Positions 35,875-43,263 of a stretch of 64,000 nt of DNA are shown one piece after another; position 1 is the stretch's first letter; each line of letters begins with the position of its first letter. A program made the translations under genes and the position numbers. The stretch spans positions 62,001-126,000 of the forward strand of contig NZ_JAIXSL010000017.1 in assembly GCF_027484705.1 (NCBI RefSeq). The letters are read 5' to 3'. Below the pieces are notes generated by a model. It saw nothing but the letters and a program-made list of their open reading frames with translations. It did no database searches and was not told the DNA's origin. Source of the stretch: Flavobacterium sp. (GTDB lineage: Bacteria > Bacteroidota > Bacteroidia > Flavobacteriales > Flavobacteriaceae).

Positions 35875-36189
35875 ATGGATTTATCCCAAAAAGACTGGAC
35901 AGAACAATTACTACAAGACCCAAATGCCGCTATCCTTGACGTGCGAACGCCCGAAGAATGGAGCGAAGGCATCATCCCCAATGCAATAAAACTTGACCTA
36001 TATCAAGGGCAGGGATTCATTTACAAACTTGAAGAACTCGACAAATCAAAAAATTATTATGTCTATTGCAAAGCTGGCGGCAGAAGTGCGCAAGCTTGCA
36101 ATATCATGAACCAACTTGGTTTCGAGAATACATACAACCTTATCGGCGGCATGATGCAATGGAATGGGGAAGTGGTAGCTCCTGAATAA
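35875..36189 (+). CDS. Rhodanese-like sulfurtransferase domain protein
   Basis: The 104-residue protein is a single rhodanese domain. AAILDVRTPEEWSEGIIPNAI is the first conserved block, and the active-site loop is CKAGGRS with Cys65. It ends with NLIGGMMQWNG. Such single-domain proteins carry persulfide sulfur in the cytoplasm. It is monocistronic, divergent from marR and convergent with the large receptor gene. The ATG at 35875 gives a domain of normal length. Confidence 0.92.
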   Translation: MDLSQKDWTEQLLQDPNAAILDVRTPEEWSEGIIPNAIKLDLYQGQGFIYKLEELDKSKNYYVYCKAGGRSAQACNIMNQLGFENTYNLIGGMMQWNGEVVAPE

Positions 36190-36251
36190 AGAGATTTTAA
36201 GATTGTAAGATTTTAAGACTTTAAGATCTTATCGTGTTAAAATCTTACAAT
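36188..36251. terminator. Bidirectional hairpin made of TAAGATTTTAAGA repeats
   Basis: ATTGTAAGATTTTAA (36202-36216) is the exact reverse complement of TTAAAATCTTACAAT (36237-36251). The stem lies between convergent genes. The left part is a tandem array like the one after lpdA. Confidence 0.55.
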
Positions 36252-36266
36252 TTCATAGTCTAATCA

Positions 36267-38675
36267 TTATTTACTGATACGGTTTTTCTCGTCTTCTAAA
36301 CCGGTTTCGCGTTGTCTCGATTTTTTTACAGCGTCGTTACCGAATTTATAGGTTAAGTTAAAACGCAACTGTCGGCTGTCCTGACCGCCATTTCCATTGA
36401 TTTTCACAAAAGCGTATTCGGTTTTCCCTTGCCATGGAGAAGTGTACAATACATCCGAAACAGCTACTCTGGCGGTAAATTTCTTATTCCAGAATTGTTT
36501 CTGCACCGCAATGTCTAAAGATCCAATACTACTGGTTTTGAAGGTTCCGCCCCAAATGGAAGGCGAACTGTACCAACCTGAAATTTCCAAATTGATCTCT
36601 TTCGGCAACTTGAAATTGTTCTGCCCATAGAAACTCAAAGTTTCCTGTTTGATGGAGATGAACGAATCGTTCGTCGCCATGAATTTACTTTGAAACGCAT
36701 TCACGCTCAAATAAACATTCCACCATTTGTTGACATCAAACGGATAGGAAACGCCAAGATCAATGACTTGCTGATCAGCGACATTTTTGGAAGTCAGGAA
36801 ACTCTTGCTTGGACCTGCAGCCTCAATGACCTGCGCAAAATAATCCGTGACATGCGAATAACTGATGCTCGTATTCAAGGTATAATTGTAAGTATGCGAA
36901 AACTTAATGTTGTCGGTATACTGTGGCTTCAAAAACGGATTCCCACGTTGGAAAGACAATTCGTCAAGCTGATATTCAAAAGGATTTAAGGACTCATAAT
37001 CCGGTCTTTCGATCCTTCTGCTGTAAGTCAGTCCCAAAGCATTCTTTTGGTTTACATTATAAGTAATTCCGCCGCTTGGGAAGAAATCTGTGTAATTTCT
37101 TTTCACGCGTTCATTATTGCTGGCAACTAATGCATTCAGTTTTCCATCGGAATTCGTATTCTCGACACGCAGCCCGAACTGGAAGTTGATTTTCTTAATC
37201 GTGCGGTTGTAATTCAGATAACCCGCATTGACGTTTTCCTTATAAAGGAATTGGTTGCTTCGGTTCGGATTTAAAGTGCTGACATCGGATACCACATCAT
37301 AATAATCTAGCGTATTGTCAGTTTTGACCAACGAAGTTTTCACGCCTAAGCCAAGTTTCCCTTTGAGGAAATTCTGCTCGTAATCAGTTTTGAAAGACTC
37401 AATATCAATCGTTACCGGCGTATTCTGAAAACTGTTGTTTTCGTTCAGAATCGTCGCTTCGTCGTTTTCGTAATAGGTATTGGGTTGGTAATTGTCTTTT
37501 TTGCGGTCGTATTTTCCGTAATCCAAATCCATGTTCAGCGAAACGCCTAACGTATCGGCATATTTATAATTGATATTGGAGTAAAGGTTGTAGGTTCTCG
37601 TATGCCCGTTGCTCTTAGCCAACAAAATGCTGTCATTCACGCTCGTATTGATTTTTCTGATCGGCGTACGCGTTCTGACGTTTGCGAAACTGTTATTGAA
37701 ATTGCCGCTGACCATCACCCCAAACGTGTTTTTGGCATTCGCGTAATAATCATAGCCTAATTTGAGGTTGTTGGCGTTGACCGTATTCTGGGTTTTAGAT
37801 TTAGAATCGAATATCGTATTGCTCTGCTCGCGGTAGATGTTGATGAAATCATAGTTATCGCCAAAACGGTTGCTGTAATTCCCGTAGATATTGTTTTTCT
37901 TGTTGCGGTTGTTTAATGAAATCGAATTGATGGCCGTTTCGTATTTACCAATGTTTGCACCTGAAGAAGCGGTTCCGTTGGTTCCGTAATTTTTATTTTT
38001 CTTGAGTTTGATGTTAACGATACCCGCGTTTCCAGCTGCATCATATTTTGATGAAGGTTGCGTGATGATTTCGATACTGTCGATGTCGCTGGCTTGGATG
38101 GTTTTCAGAAAGTTGGTCAAATCGGCTCCGGTCAGATAAGATTGTTTTCCGTCGATGTAGATGAGCACGCCGGTTTTTCCTTCTACGATCAGTTTGTCGT
38201 TGTTGTCAATGATTACGCCGGGCGCTTTACGCAAAAGATCAAAACCTGAACTTCCCGTGGCGTTGATTGTATTTTGTACGTTAAACACCGTTTTGTCTGC
38301 GAGCACTTGAATCATCGGTTTTTTGCCTTTGATGACCACTTCCGATAGTTCGTTGACGGCTTCTTTTAAAGTGATAGCCGGAAGTACAACCGCAGCTGCA
38401 TTCATTTTGAACACTTCCGAACGGTATTCCTTATAGCCAACGGCTTTAATCTGGATGTAATAATCGCCATCGGGAATATTCAAAAAACTAAAGGCATTGT
38501 TTTTATCGGCTACAGCAGCTTTGTAAAAAACATCCTTTCCGGTTTGAAAAAGCAATACACTTATTCCGGAGCTTGGTGCTTCTTTGGCTAGTTTTAAAGT
38601 ACCTGAAATTTGATGTTCCTGGGCTGTAATGAATGTGATGATGAATAGAAAAGTAAAGGAGAAAAATTGCTTCAT
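36267..38675 (-). CDS. Outer-membrane receptor, TonB plug and OMP_b-brl_3 barrel
   Basis: The 802-residue protein has a signal peptide (about 1-18) and a carboxypeptidase-regulatory-like domain (about 20-110). The plug (about 120-225) shows TVFNVQNTINATGSSGFDLLRKAPGVI and GVLIYIDGKQSYLTGADL, and a large barrel of the OMP_b-brl_3 type follows. Proteins of this group resemble TonB-dependent receptors but often lack a clear TonB box; the substrate is unknown. It ends in a charged tail (KKSRQRETGLEDEKNRISK), not the usual terminal aromatic residue. It is monocistronic. Confidence 0.9.
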   Translation of the reverse strand: MKQFFSFTFLFIITFITAQEHQISGTLKLAKEAPSSGISVLLFQTGKDVFYKAAVADKNNAFSFLNIPDGDYYIQIKAVGYKEYRSEVFKMNAAAVVLPAITLKEAVNELSEVVIKGKKPMIQVLADKTVFNVQNTINATGSSGFDLLRKAPGVIIDNNDKLIVEGKTGVLIYIDGKQSYLTGADLTNFLKTIQASDIDSIEIITQPSSKYDAAGNAGIVNIKLKKNKNYGTNGTASSGANIGKYETAINSISLNNRNKKNNIYGNYSNRFGDNYDFINIYREQSNTIFDSKSKTQNTVNANNLKLGYDYYANAKNTFGVMVSGNFNNSFANVRTRTPIRKINTSVNDSILLAKSNGHTRTYNLYSNINYKYADTLGVSLNMDLDYGKYDRKKDNYQPNTYYENDEATILNENNSFQNTPVTIDIESFKTDYEQNFLKGKLGLGVKTSLVKTDNTLDYYDVVSDVSTLNPNRSNQFLYKENVNAGYLNYNRTIKKINFQFGLRVENTNSDGKLNALVASNNERVKRNYTDFFPSGGITYNVNQKNALGLTYSRRIERPDYESLNPFEYQLDELSFQRGNPFLKPQYTDNIKFSHTYNYTLNTSISYSHVTDYFAQVIEAAGPSKSFLTSKNVADQQVIDLGVSYPFDVNKWWNVYLSVNAFQSKFMATNDSFISIKQETLSFYGQNNFKLPKEINLEISGWYSSPSIWGGTFKTSSIGSLDIAVQKQFWNKKFTARVAVSDVLYTSPWQGKTEYAFVKINGNGGQDSRQLRFNLTYKFGNDAVKKSRQRETGLEDEKNRISK

Positions 38676-38787
38676 AAGAATGTAATAGGATGATTGATGA
38701 ATTTTGTCCTGACAAAAATAGCGAAGACAACTACTTGGTCAGCCAAAAAGATTTTTAGTTACAACCAGAGTTGTTAATAAATTTGAT

Positions 38788-39243
38788 TCAGGCTTCGAGT
38801 TGCTTTTCAAAACACACGCTGTTTTCCACGCCGGCGTATTGCCCGAAGTTCGGAATGATTTGATACTGGTTTTTTTTGTAGAGCGCGATGGCTTCGGGTT
38901 GTTTGGTTCCGGTTTCGAGAAGGCATTTTTGATAACCAAGTTCCTGAGCCCACAATTCGAGTTCTTTTAAAACGATGGAGGCGATGCCTTTTCCGCGCTC
39001 TTCTGGAAGCACAAACATGCGTTTGACTTCCATCGTGCTTTCATCGTAAGGTTTGATCGCGCCACAACCTACAGCAAGTGTTCCGTCATAAGCAACGATA
39101 ACGTGTTTGAGCATGGCAATCGAGTTGAACTGTGCGTAAAAGCCATGCTCGGCGCCATCACGGATTTGTAAATCAAGATCAAGTTCTTTGACTAGGGTTT
39201 GAAAATCGGTATTGTCGGATTGTGTTCTTATGGTGGTGATCAT
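38788..39243 (-). CDS. GNAT-family N-acetyltransferase
   Basis: The 151-residue protein has the GNAT fold. The acetyl-CoA-binding motif is VLPEERGKGIASIVLKELELWA, with the pyrophosphate loop RGKGIAS, and LLETGTKQPEAIALYKKNQY follows. Substrates of such small acetyltransferases cannot be read from sequence. It is monocistronic, with the third dispersed repeat upstream. Confidence 0.92.
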   Translation of the reverse strand: MITTIRTQSDNTDFQTLVKELDLDLQIRDGAEHGFYAQFNSIAMLKHVIVAYDGTLAVGCGAIKPYDESTMEVKRMFVLPEERGKGIASIVLKELELWAQELGYQKCLLETGTKQPEAIALYKKNQYQIIPNFGQYAGVENSVCFEKQLEA

Positions 39244-39320
39244 CTTGTTTGTTTTAGTGCGATAAAAATAAAGGTTTTTGTGGAAAAGGAGTGAATTTTA
39301 TTTTGTGTTTTATTGGATTA

Positions 39321-39417
39321 CGCAAAGCCCTAGCCCCGATAAAAGTGGAAATCCTTTAGCGGCGGTGTTCGACGCTAAAGATTGGGAACGGATAGCGGGA
39401 TCAGCTCCTAAAAAAAA
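39321..39417 (+). repeat. Dispersed hairpin repeat, copy 3
   Basis: It begins GCCCTAGCCCCGATAAAAG and ends GCGGGATCAGCTCC. The central stem differs from the other copies, CTTTAGCGGCG and CGACGCTAAAG around GTGTT, and the changes on one arm are matched on the other. The 39244-39506 intergenic space contains otherwise nothing recognisable. Confidence 0.85.
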
Positions 39418-39506
39418 TCCCCCCATTAAGTTTTGACACTTAACAGGAGGAAATCTAAATGCAACAAAAACGGTAGGACGTTTTGTGCGCAATTATTTTT
39501 GTTTGT

Positions 39507-40043
39507 TTATTGTTTGACGACGCTGTAGGTTTCGACCGAGACTTTATCTGATTTGTCGTCGTAGGTTTCCAGTACTAAGTTTCCTTTAGTATCGAAATAC
39601 CCAACCGCGGTTTTGTTTTTCGAACGGAAGATATAACTGTTCGTGGAAGTTTTTCTGAGCAAAGCCGGTTTTTCGCGGCCGTTTGTCATGGTATATCCCG
39701 AAGCATCGAGCGCCAATTTGTATTGTGTTCCATTCATATCGTAATAAGAACTTCGGTCTACATCGACCGTTCTGGTGCTTCCGTCAGGATTGGTGATTTG
39801 CGTGGTGGAAGTGACGCTCACAGGAGATTCTTTCATCTCAATGTTGAGGGTGTTGGGTTGGGCTTCTTTAAGTTCGATGTTTTGCACTTCGGTCGTGTTT
39901 TCATTTTTCACGAATTTTTTCTCGCCGTCAGATGATTTTACTGTGGTGACGGTCGTTTTTGTGGTTTCCTGTACATTCTTGTTCTGTGCTATGCTGTTTA
40001 AGGAGCATAATAGGACTGAAACTCCTAATAAAATAGTTTTCAT
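39507..40043 (-). CDS. Secreted protein of unknown function
   Basis: The ATG at 40043 starts a clear signal peptide (MKTILLGVSVLLCSLNSIAQ) and gives 178 residues. An ATG six codons earlier is possible. A Thr/Lys-rich region (about 25-80) is followed by a beta-rich part with YYDMNGTQYKLALDASGY, KTSTNSYIFRSKNKTAVGYF and GNLVLETYDDKSD, which looks like a small barrel or repeat fold. No family was recognised. It is probably periplasmic or surface-located. Confidence 0.7.
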   Translation of the reverse strand: MKTILLGVSVLLCSLNSIAQNKNVQETTKTTVTTVKSSDGEKKFVKNENTTEVQNIELKEAQPNTLNIEMKESPVSVTSTTQITNPDGSTRTVDVDRSSYYDMNGTQYKLALDASGYTMTNGREKPALLRKTSTNSYIFRSKNKTAVGYFDTKGNLVLETYDDKSDKVSVETYSVVKQ

Positions 40044-40170
40044 AATCGTAGTTTTTTGCATTGTTATACTACAAAGATAAAGGCAAAGCTGCGGCTTGGG
40101 TTTTACAATTTTAACATTAAGTTTCATAATTCACATATTGCTGAATCCTTATAAATAAAGGCTTTATGTG

Positions 40171-40232
40171 AATTGTGCAAATATTGTGAACGGTTCTTAT
40201 AACTCCAAAAAACCATTCTGGGGCTAATTTTA
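40171..40232 (+). promoter_or_regulatory. Degenerate sixth copy of the stress promoter layout
   Basis: AATTGTGCAAA (40171-40181) and GTTCTTATAAC (40193-40203) are 22 bp apart, and TAATTTTA (40225-40232) follows 21 bp after the second. This resembles the five sites described in front of the minus-strand stress genes, but the proximal half-site is weak (about 7 of 11) and the ATG is 40 bp away. Confidence 0.35.
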
Positions 40233-40272
40233 CCATATCAATAATTACTAAGAAATTTAAAACATAGCAATC

Positions 40273-40698
40273 ATGAAAACAACATTACTTATCGCTTTAG
40301 GAATCTTATTTTTTCCGCTACACAATGTAAAAGCACAAGACAGTGCTGAAACCAATATAGACCTCCAGATTGAGAAAAAAGCAACTTCTTCTTATGTAGA
40401 TGTTCGTTATTACTATTACCCAAACATGCAGGCTTATTTCGATACCAAAAGAGCTTTATACCTAATCAATCAAAACGGCGTTTGGACGACTTCAGAAACC
40501 ATCGATTTCACTACAAGAGGTTATTGCGTCAGAAACGGCGCTTATGAGATGATTAAAGATTACACAGGCGATAATCCACAACAATTTTTGGCAATACACA
40601 AATTGAAATTCCCGGCGAACTTTTCTAGCAGACCGACACCACCAAAAAAAGTTACTGCTCCAGGAAAAGCAACCGATGCTCTCGCTTCTGCTGATTAA
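40273..40698 (+). CDS. Small secreted protein of unknown function
   Basis: The 141-residue product has a signal peptide (MKTTLLIALGILFFPLHNVKAQ). A Tyr-rich beta part follows (SSYVDVRYYYYPNMQAYFDTKRALYLINQNG), with WTTSETIDFTTRGYCVRNG, and a Lys/Pro-rich tail. I do not recognise a family. It is the only plus-strand gene in this part and is followed by a strong terminator. The promoter region resembles that of the neighbouring stress genes. Confidence 0.75.
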   Translation: MKTTLLIALGILFFPLHNVKAQDSAETNIDLQIEKKATSSYVDVRYYYYPNMQAYFDTKRALYLINQNGVWTTSETIDFTTRGYCVRNGAYEMIKDYTGDNPQQFLAIHKLKFPANFSSRPTPPKKVTAPGKATDALASAD

Positions 40699-40716
40699 AA
40701 AAAATCATTTCGTAAA

Positions 40717-40753
40717 AAAGGAAGTATTACCACGGTAGTACTTCCTTTTTTTT
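40717..40753 (+). terminator. Rho-independent terminator
   Basis: AAGGAAGTATTAC (about 40718-40730) pairs with GTAGTACTTCCTT (40735-40747) around CACG, with one G-T pair, then a T run. It closes the secreted-protein gene. Confidence 0.88.
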
Positions 40754-40774
40754 GCATTTGATTCAATAGGTTTT

Positions 40775-40969
40775 TTATGTGGGTTTGTCGTTGGTATTTC
40801 TCACCAGACCAATCCCGCCAAAAAAGAAAATGACGCCCAGTATTCCTGTAATGATGATAGTTTTGATATCTTTCGTGTTGCCGTTTCCGTTCATAAAAGT
40901 AATGCCGGCATAAATAAGACCGACGATTCCCATAATCGATAAAATGATTCCTAATACACGTTTTTCCAT
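40775..40969 (-). CDS. Small two-helix membrane protein
   Basis: The 64-residue protein has two hydrophobic helices (about 5-26 and 37-57: LGIILSIMGIVGLIYAGITF and TIIITGILGVIFFFGGIGLV) joined by a polar NGNGNTKD loop. It resembles small inner-membrane proteins of Bacteroidota stress loci, without a known function. It lies beyond the terminator of the YtxH/holin-like operon and so has its own transcript. Confidence 0.7.
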   Translation of the reverse strand: MEKRVLGIILSIMGIVGLIYAGITFMNGNGNTKDIKTIIITGILGVIFFFGGIGLVRNTNDKPT

Positions 40970-41002
40970 GTTGTTGTTGATTTTGAAGGTTTATTAATGA
41001 GT

Positions 41003-41044
41003 CAAAAAAAAAAATTGAAATACTGTTATCAATATTTCAATTTT
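41003..41044 (-). terminator. Terminator of the YtxH/holin-like operon
   Basis: AAAATTGAAATA (41011-41022) and TATTTCAATTTT (41033-41044) form a perfect 12-bp AT-rich stem with a 10-base loop. A long A run to the left on the plus strand gives the T tail on the minus strand. Confidence 0.8.
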
Positions 41045-41069
41045 AAGAAGGAATGCGTTTTGAATGCCA

Positions 41070-41366
41070 TCAGAAAAACTTCCTTCCGATGAATTGCACC
41101 AGGCCTCTGATCGGTCCTTTAGCCAAACCGAAAAGCCCTATTTTATTAGAAAGATAGGCAGACGCTAAACCCGCCACGCCATTGACCATATCGGTTTTGA
41201 GATCGGGAGCACGCACGATGTCTTTGATGGATTTCTTGATGTAATTCAGAGGCGAAATGCTCTCGAGCGAATCATGAAGCTGGTATTTCAAGGCCATCAA
41301 ATCTTCAGCTTGTTGAATTTCGAGCGTCTGAATGCGTTGTGTGAGTAATTGGGCTTGATTTTTCAT
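41070..41366 (-). CDS. Small envelope-stress protein of unknown function
   Basis: The 98-residue product begins with a heptad-like coiled segment (QAQLLTQRIQTLEIQQAEDLMALKYQLHDSL). It ends with a weakly hydrophobic, Gly-rich part (LASAYLSNKIGLFGLAKGPIRGLVQFIGRKFF). It overlaps the end of the holin-like gene by 4 bp, so the two are translationally coupled and probably act together at the inner membrane. No named family was recognised. Confidence 0.75.
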   Translation of the reverse strand: MKNQAQLLTQRIQTLEIQQAEDLMALKYQLHDSLESISPLNYIKKSIKDIVRAPDLKTDMVNGVAGLASAYLSNKIGLFGLAKGPIRGLVQFIGRKFF

Positions 41367-41716
41367 TGCAGTTCTTCTTTCATGAAACTTTTGATGATAC
41401 TGTTGCTGATCGGAGTTTTGAGTAAATCATTTCTAAAAAGATAAACCACCAAACCGACTAGCAAATAAAATAAAGCGACAATAAAAAAACCATAGTAAGG
41501 TTCTTCCAAAAGTTTGCCGATCCAGAGCGCCGCACCAATGTTGACCATCGAGAGGAACATGACCATAAAAATGGTGAGGAACATCTTCGCCGCGATATCC
41601 GTAATAAAATCGGATGCATTGGAAACAGCCTGACATTTATACAACTCGAAAGTAGTTTTGACGTAGTCTTCTGCTTTTTCAATCAGTTGTTCTACCGGTG
41701 ATTCTTGATTTTCCAT
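41363..41716 (-). CDS. Phage holin-like (Holin-X/DUF1469-type) membrane protein
   Basis: The 117-residue protein has a charged N-terminal helix (about 1-35) and two membrane helices (about 42-66, FLTIFMVMFLSMVNIGAALWIG, and 73-95, YYGFFIVALFYLLVGLVVYLF). This is the layout of the Holin-X/YqjE group of inner-membrane stress proteins, which are not lytic holins. It overlaps the next gene by 4 bp. Confidence 0.78.
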   Translation of the reverse strand: MENQESPVEQLIEKAEDYVKTTFELYKCQAVSNASDFITDIAAKMFLTIFMVMFLSMVNIGAALWIGKLLEEPYYGFFIVALFYLLVGLVVYLFRNDLLKTPISNSIIKSFMKEELQ

Positions 41717-41741
41717 GGTTTAGATTTTTAAATAATGGTAA

Positions 41742-41782
41742 AAGAAAAACCTGCTTGCGTTCATTGACAACACAAGCAGGTT
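41742..41782 (-). terminator. Hairpin terminator after ytxH-like gene
   Basis: AACCTGCTTG (41748-41757) and CAAGCAGGTT (41773-41782) form a perfect 10-bp stem with a 15-base loop. The minus-strand tail is T-rich. It lies between the YtxH-like and holin-like genes and may only partly stop transcription. Confidence 0.75.
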
Positions 41783-41797
41783 CCTCCAAAAGCATCA

Positions 41798-42055
41798 CTA
41801 TTTTAAGTTTTTAGCGATCTCTTTTTCTTTCGCGGCCACCATATCTTTGGCATCATCGAGGAAACCGTTGTATTTCTCGGTCACTTCGTTCTGAAGATCT
41901 TCAAATTTGTCTTTGAGATCATCGATATAACCTTTACCGTTCTTTAATAATTTTTTTCTTGTGTCTTTTCCACTGGCCGGAGCCAATAAAACACCTGCTA
42001 TGGCACCCACGGCCACGCCGCCTAAAATGCCTAATAATACTTTGCTTGAGTTCAT
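41798..42055 (-). CDS. YtxH-domain stress protein
   Basis: The ATG at 42055 gives 85 residues starting MNSSKVLLGILGGVAVGAIAG, the usual glycine-rich membrane helix of YtxH proteins. LLAPASGKDTRKKL and an amphipathic helical tail follow. The longer frame has no homology. YtxH proteins are general-stress membrane proteins of unknown mechanism. It follows the Lmo0937-type gene by about 30 bp in the operon started at 42710. Confidence 0.88.
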   Translation of the reverse strand: MNSSKVLLGILGGVAVGAIAGVLLAPASGKDTRKKLLKNGKGYIDDLKDKFEDLQNEVTEKYNGFLDDAKDMVAAKEKEIAKNLK

Positions 42056-42084
42056 GATATTTGGATATTTATTTGTGATTAATG

Positions 42085-42237
42085 TTATACTTTTTCTCCT
42101 TTGATTAACCTTAGGATGATTGCAATGACTGCGATCACTAACAGGATGTGAATGATGCCTCCGGCTGCGTAACCAAAATAGCCGATAGCCCAAAGAATGA
42201 CTAAGATGACCGCGATGGTGTAAAGTAGATTGCCCAT
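42085..42237 (-). CDS. Lmo0937-family small membrane protein
   Basis: This is a 50-residue frame read directly from the sequence: MGNLLYTIAVILVILWAIGY, then FGYAAGGIIHILLVIAVIAIILRLIKGEKV. It has two hydrophobic helices joined by a Gly-rich turn and is a typical Lmo0937 protein, common in stress gene clusters. It starts 5 bp after the stop of the coiled-coil lipoprotein and precedes the YtxH-like gene, so it belongs to the same operon. It is short enough to be missed by automatic calling. Confidence 0.85.
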   Translation of the reverse strand: MGNLLYTIAVILVILWAIGYFGYAAGGIIHILLVIAVIAIILRLIKGEKV

Positions 42238-42242
42238 ATTTT

Positions 42243-42710
42243 CTATTTTTTATTGTTTAACGTGAAATTTTTTAATGCGTCGCCCAAATCCGACATATCC
42301 GAATTGAATTCTGTTTGGAAAGATTCCCAATCTTGTTTTTTATCGGTTTCGTAAATTTTTACTTTCACTTTGAGATCTTCATTTCTTTTCTGAAGCTCAT
42401 CGACGTTTTTCTGATACTTAGCATCGAGTTGGTTGCCTTGTCTTTTGATGTCTTTGTTGAGTTCGGCAATGCGCTCTTCGTTTCTGGAAATCGTCGCATT
42501 GACATCTTCTTTAAAAGCTTCCCATTTGGCCTGATTGGCTTTTTCGGTAGCTTCATCCACTTTGTTTTCCTGTTGCACTTCTGTCAGATCTTCATTGGCT
42601 TGCTGGACGTTTTCGACGGCGTCTTCCTGTTTTTCTGTATTTGATTTGCAGCTTGTCAATCCTCCGTATAATAAGGTCAACATGGCTAGCGTGTAAATGG
42701 ATTTTTTCAT
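42243..42710 (-). CDS. Coiled-coil lipoprotein
   Basis: The 155-residue product has a lipoprotein signal ending at Cys21 (LTSC). A long helical region follows, rich in Glu, Lys, Gln and Asn (QQANEDLTEVQQENKVDEA, NDKIKRQGNQLDAKYQKNVDEL-like heptads), which suggests a periplasmic coiled coil. The sequence is similar in style to the 177-residue protein at 59869, but that one is not a close copy. It is the first gene of the YtxH operon, behind promoter site A. Its role is unknown, likely envelope support. Confidence 0.78.
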   Translation of the reverse strand: MKKSIYTLAMLTLLYGGLTSCKSNTEKQEDAVENVQQANEDLTEVQQENKVDEATEKANQAKWEAFKEDVNATISRNEERIAELNKDIKRQGNQLDAKYQKNVDELQKRNEDLKVKVKIYETDKKQDWESFQTEFNSDMSDLGDALKNFTLNNKK

Positions 42711-42736
42711 GATGATTTGTGTTTGTTTCTATGTTG

Positions 42737-42797
42737 TAAAATTGCTAAAACCGGCCTTCAAAAGTGTTACACAACTATTACAATACATTATATAATT
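42737..42797 (-). promoter_or_regulatory. Stress promoter site A (21-bp direct repeat plus -7-like box)
   Basis: In plus-strand notation: TAAAATTG (42737-42744; CAATTTTA toward the gene), 21 bp, GTTACACAACT (42766-42776), 10 bp, ATTATATAATT (42787-42797). The half-sites begin exactly 21 bp apart. The -7-like box is 26 bp before the lipoprotein ATG. Confidence 0.65.
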
Positions 42798-42801
42798 TAC
42801 A

Positions 42802-43203
42802 TTATGGTTTGGCTGTGTCGCTGTTTTCTTCTTCGTGTTGTTCCGCCAGATCGATATATTCTTTGGTCAGTTCGTTGATTTCGTGTTCCGTTTTCACTTC
42901 AAGATTCATCACGGCGTTGCGCGCATTTTCATTGGCCGAGACGAGTTCGTTAATCTTTACATGCAAAGCCGCCGAAAATTTATTAAAGGATTTCTGGATG
43001 ATGAACAAGCACAGAAACGTCGAACCAAAAATGATATCGCCGATGACTTCATGGATGTCGGTCGAAAACGAGATGCTGTTGATCCACCAAAAAGCAACCA
43101 TAATCACCGCAAACATGAAAGTGATCGAATTTCCCAAAACGGTCGTAGCTATCGAAACCAGTTTTTCAAAACCAGTTTCAGCATGTCGGTATATTATTTT
43201 CAT
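42802..43203 (-). CDS. Low-affinity iron permease family membrane protein
   Basis: The 133-residue protein matches the short bacterial members of the Fet4-like family. It has two membrane helices (about 29-45, ITFMFAVIMVAFWWI, and 53-70, IGDIIFGSTFLCLFIIQ), with WINSISFSTDIHEVIGD between them. A cytoplasmic, charged helical tail follows. It is much shorter than the yeast permease, so iron transport is not certain. It follows mlaD by 60 bp and may be part of that operon. Confidence 0.78.
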   Translation of the reverse strand: MKIIYRHAETGFEKLVSIATTVLGNSITFMFAVIMVAFWWINSISFSTDIHEVIGDIIFGSTFLCLFIIQKSFNKFSAALHVKINELVSANENARNAVMNLEVKTEHEINELTKEYIDLAEQHEEENSDTAKP

Positions 43204-43263
43204 GGCTTTTAGTTTTGAGTAAGTGTTAGTCTGCAGTCAATGAATCAAAACAATACTCAGGAT

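Noticed and set aside
41363..41716. Holin-like gene as evidence for a prophage
   Set aside because: This holin-like family is a normal inner-membrane stress protein in Bacteroidota and no other phage gene is near.
42056..42193. Long N-terminal extension of the YtxH-like gene
   Set aside because: It runs antiphase through the real Lmo0937-type gene (42085-42237) on the same strand; the internal ATG at 42055 fits the family.
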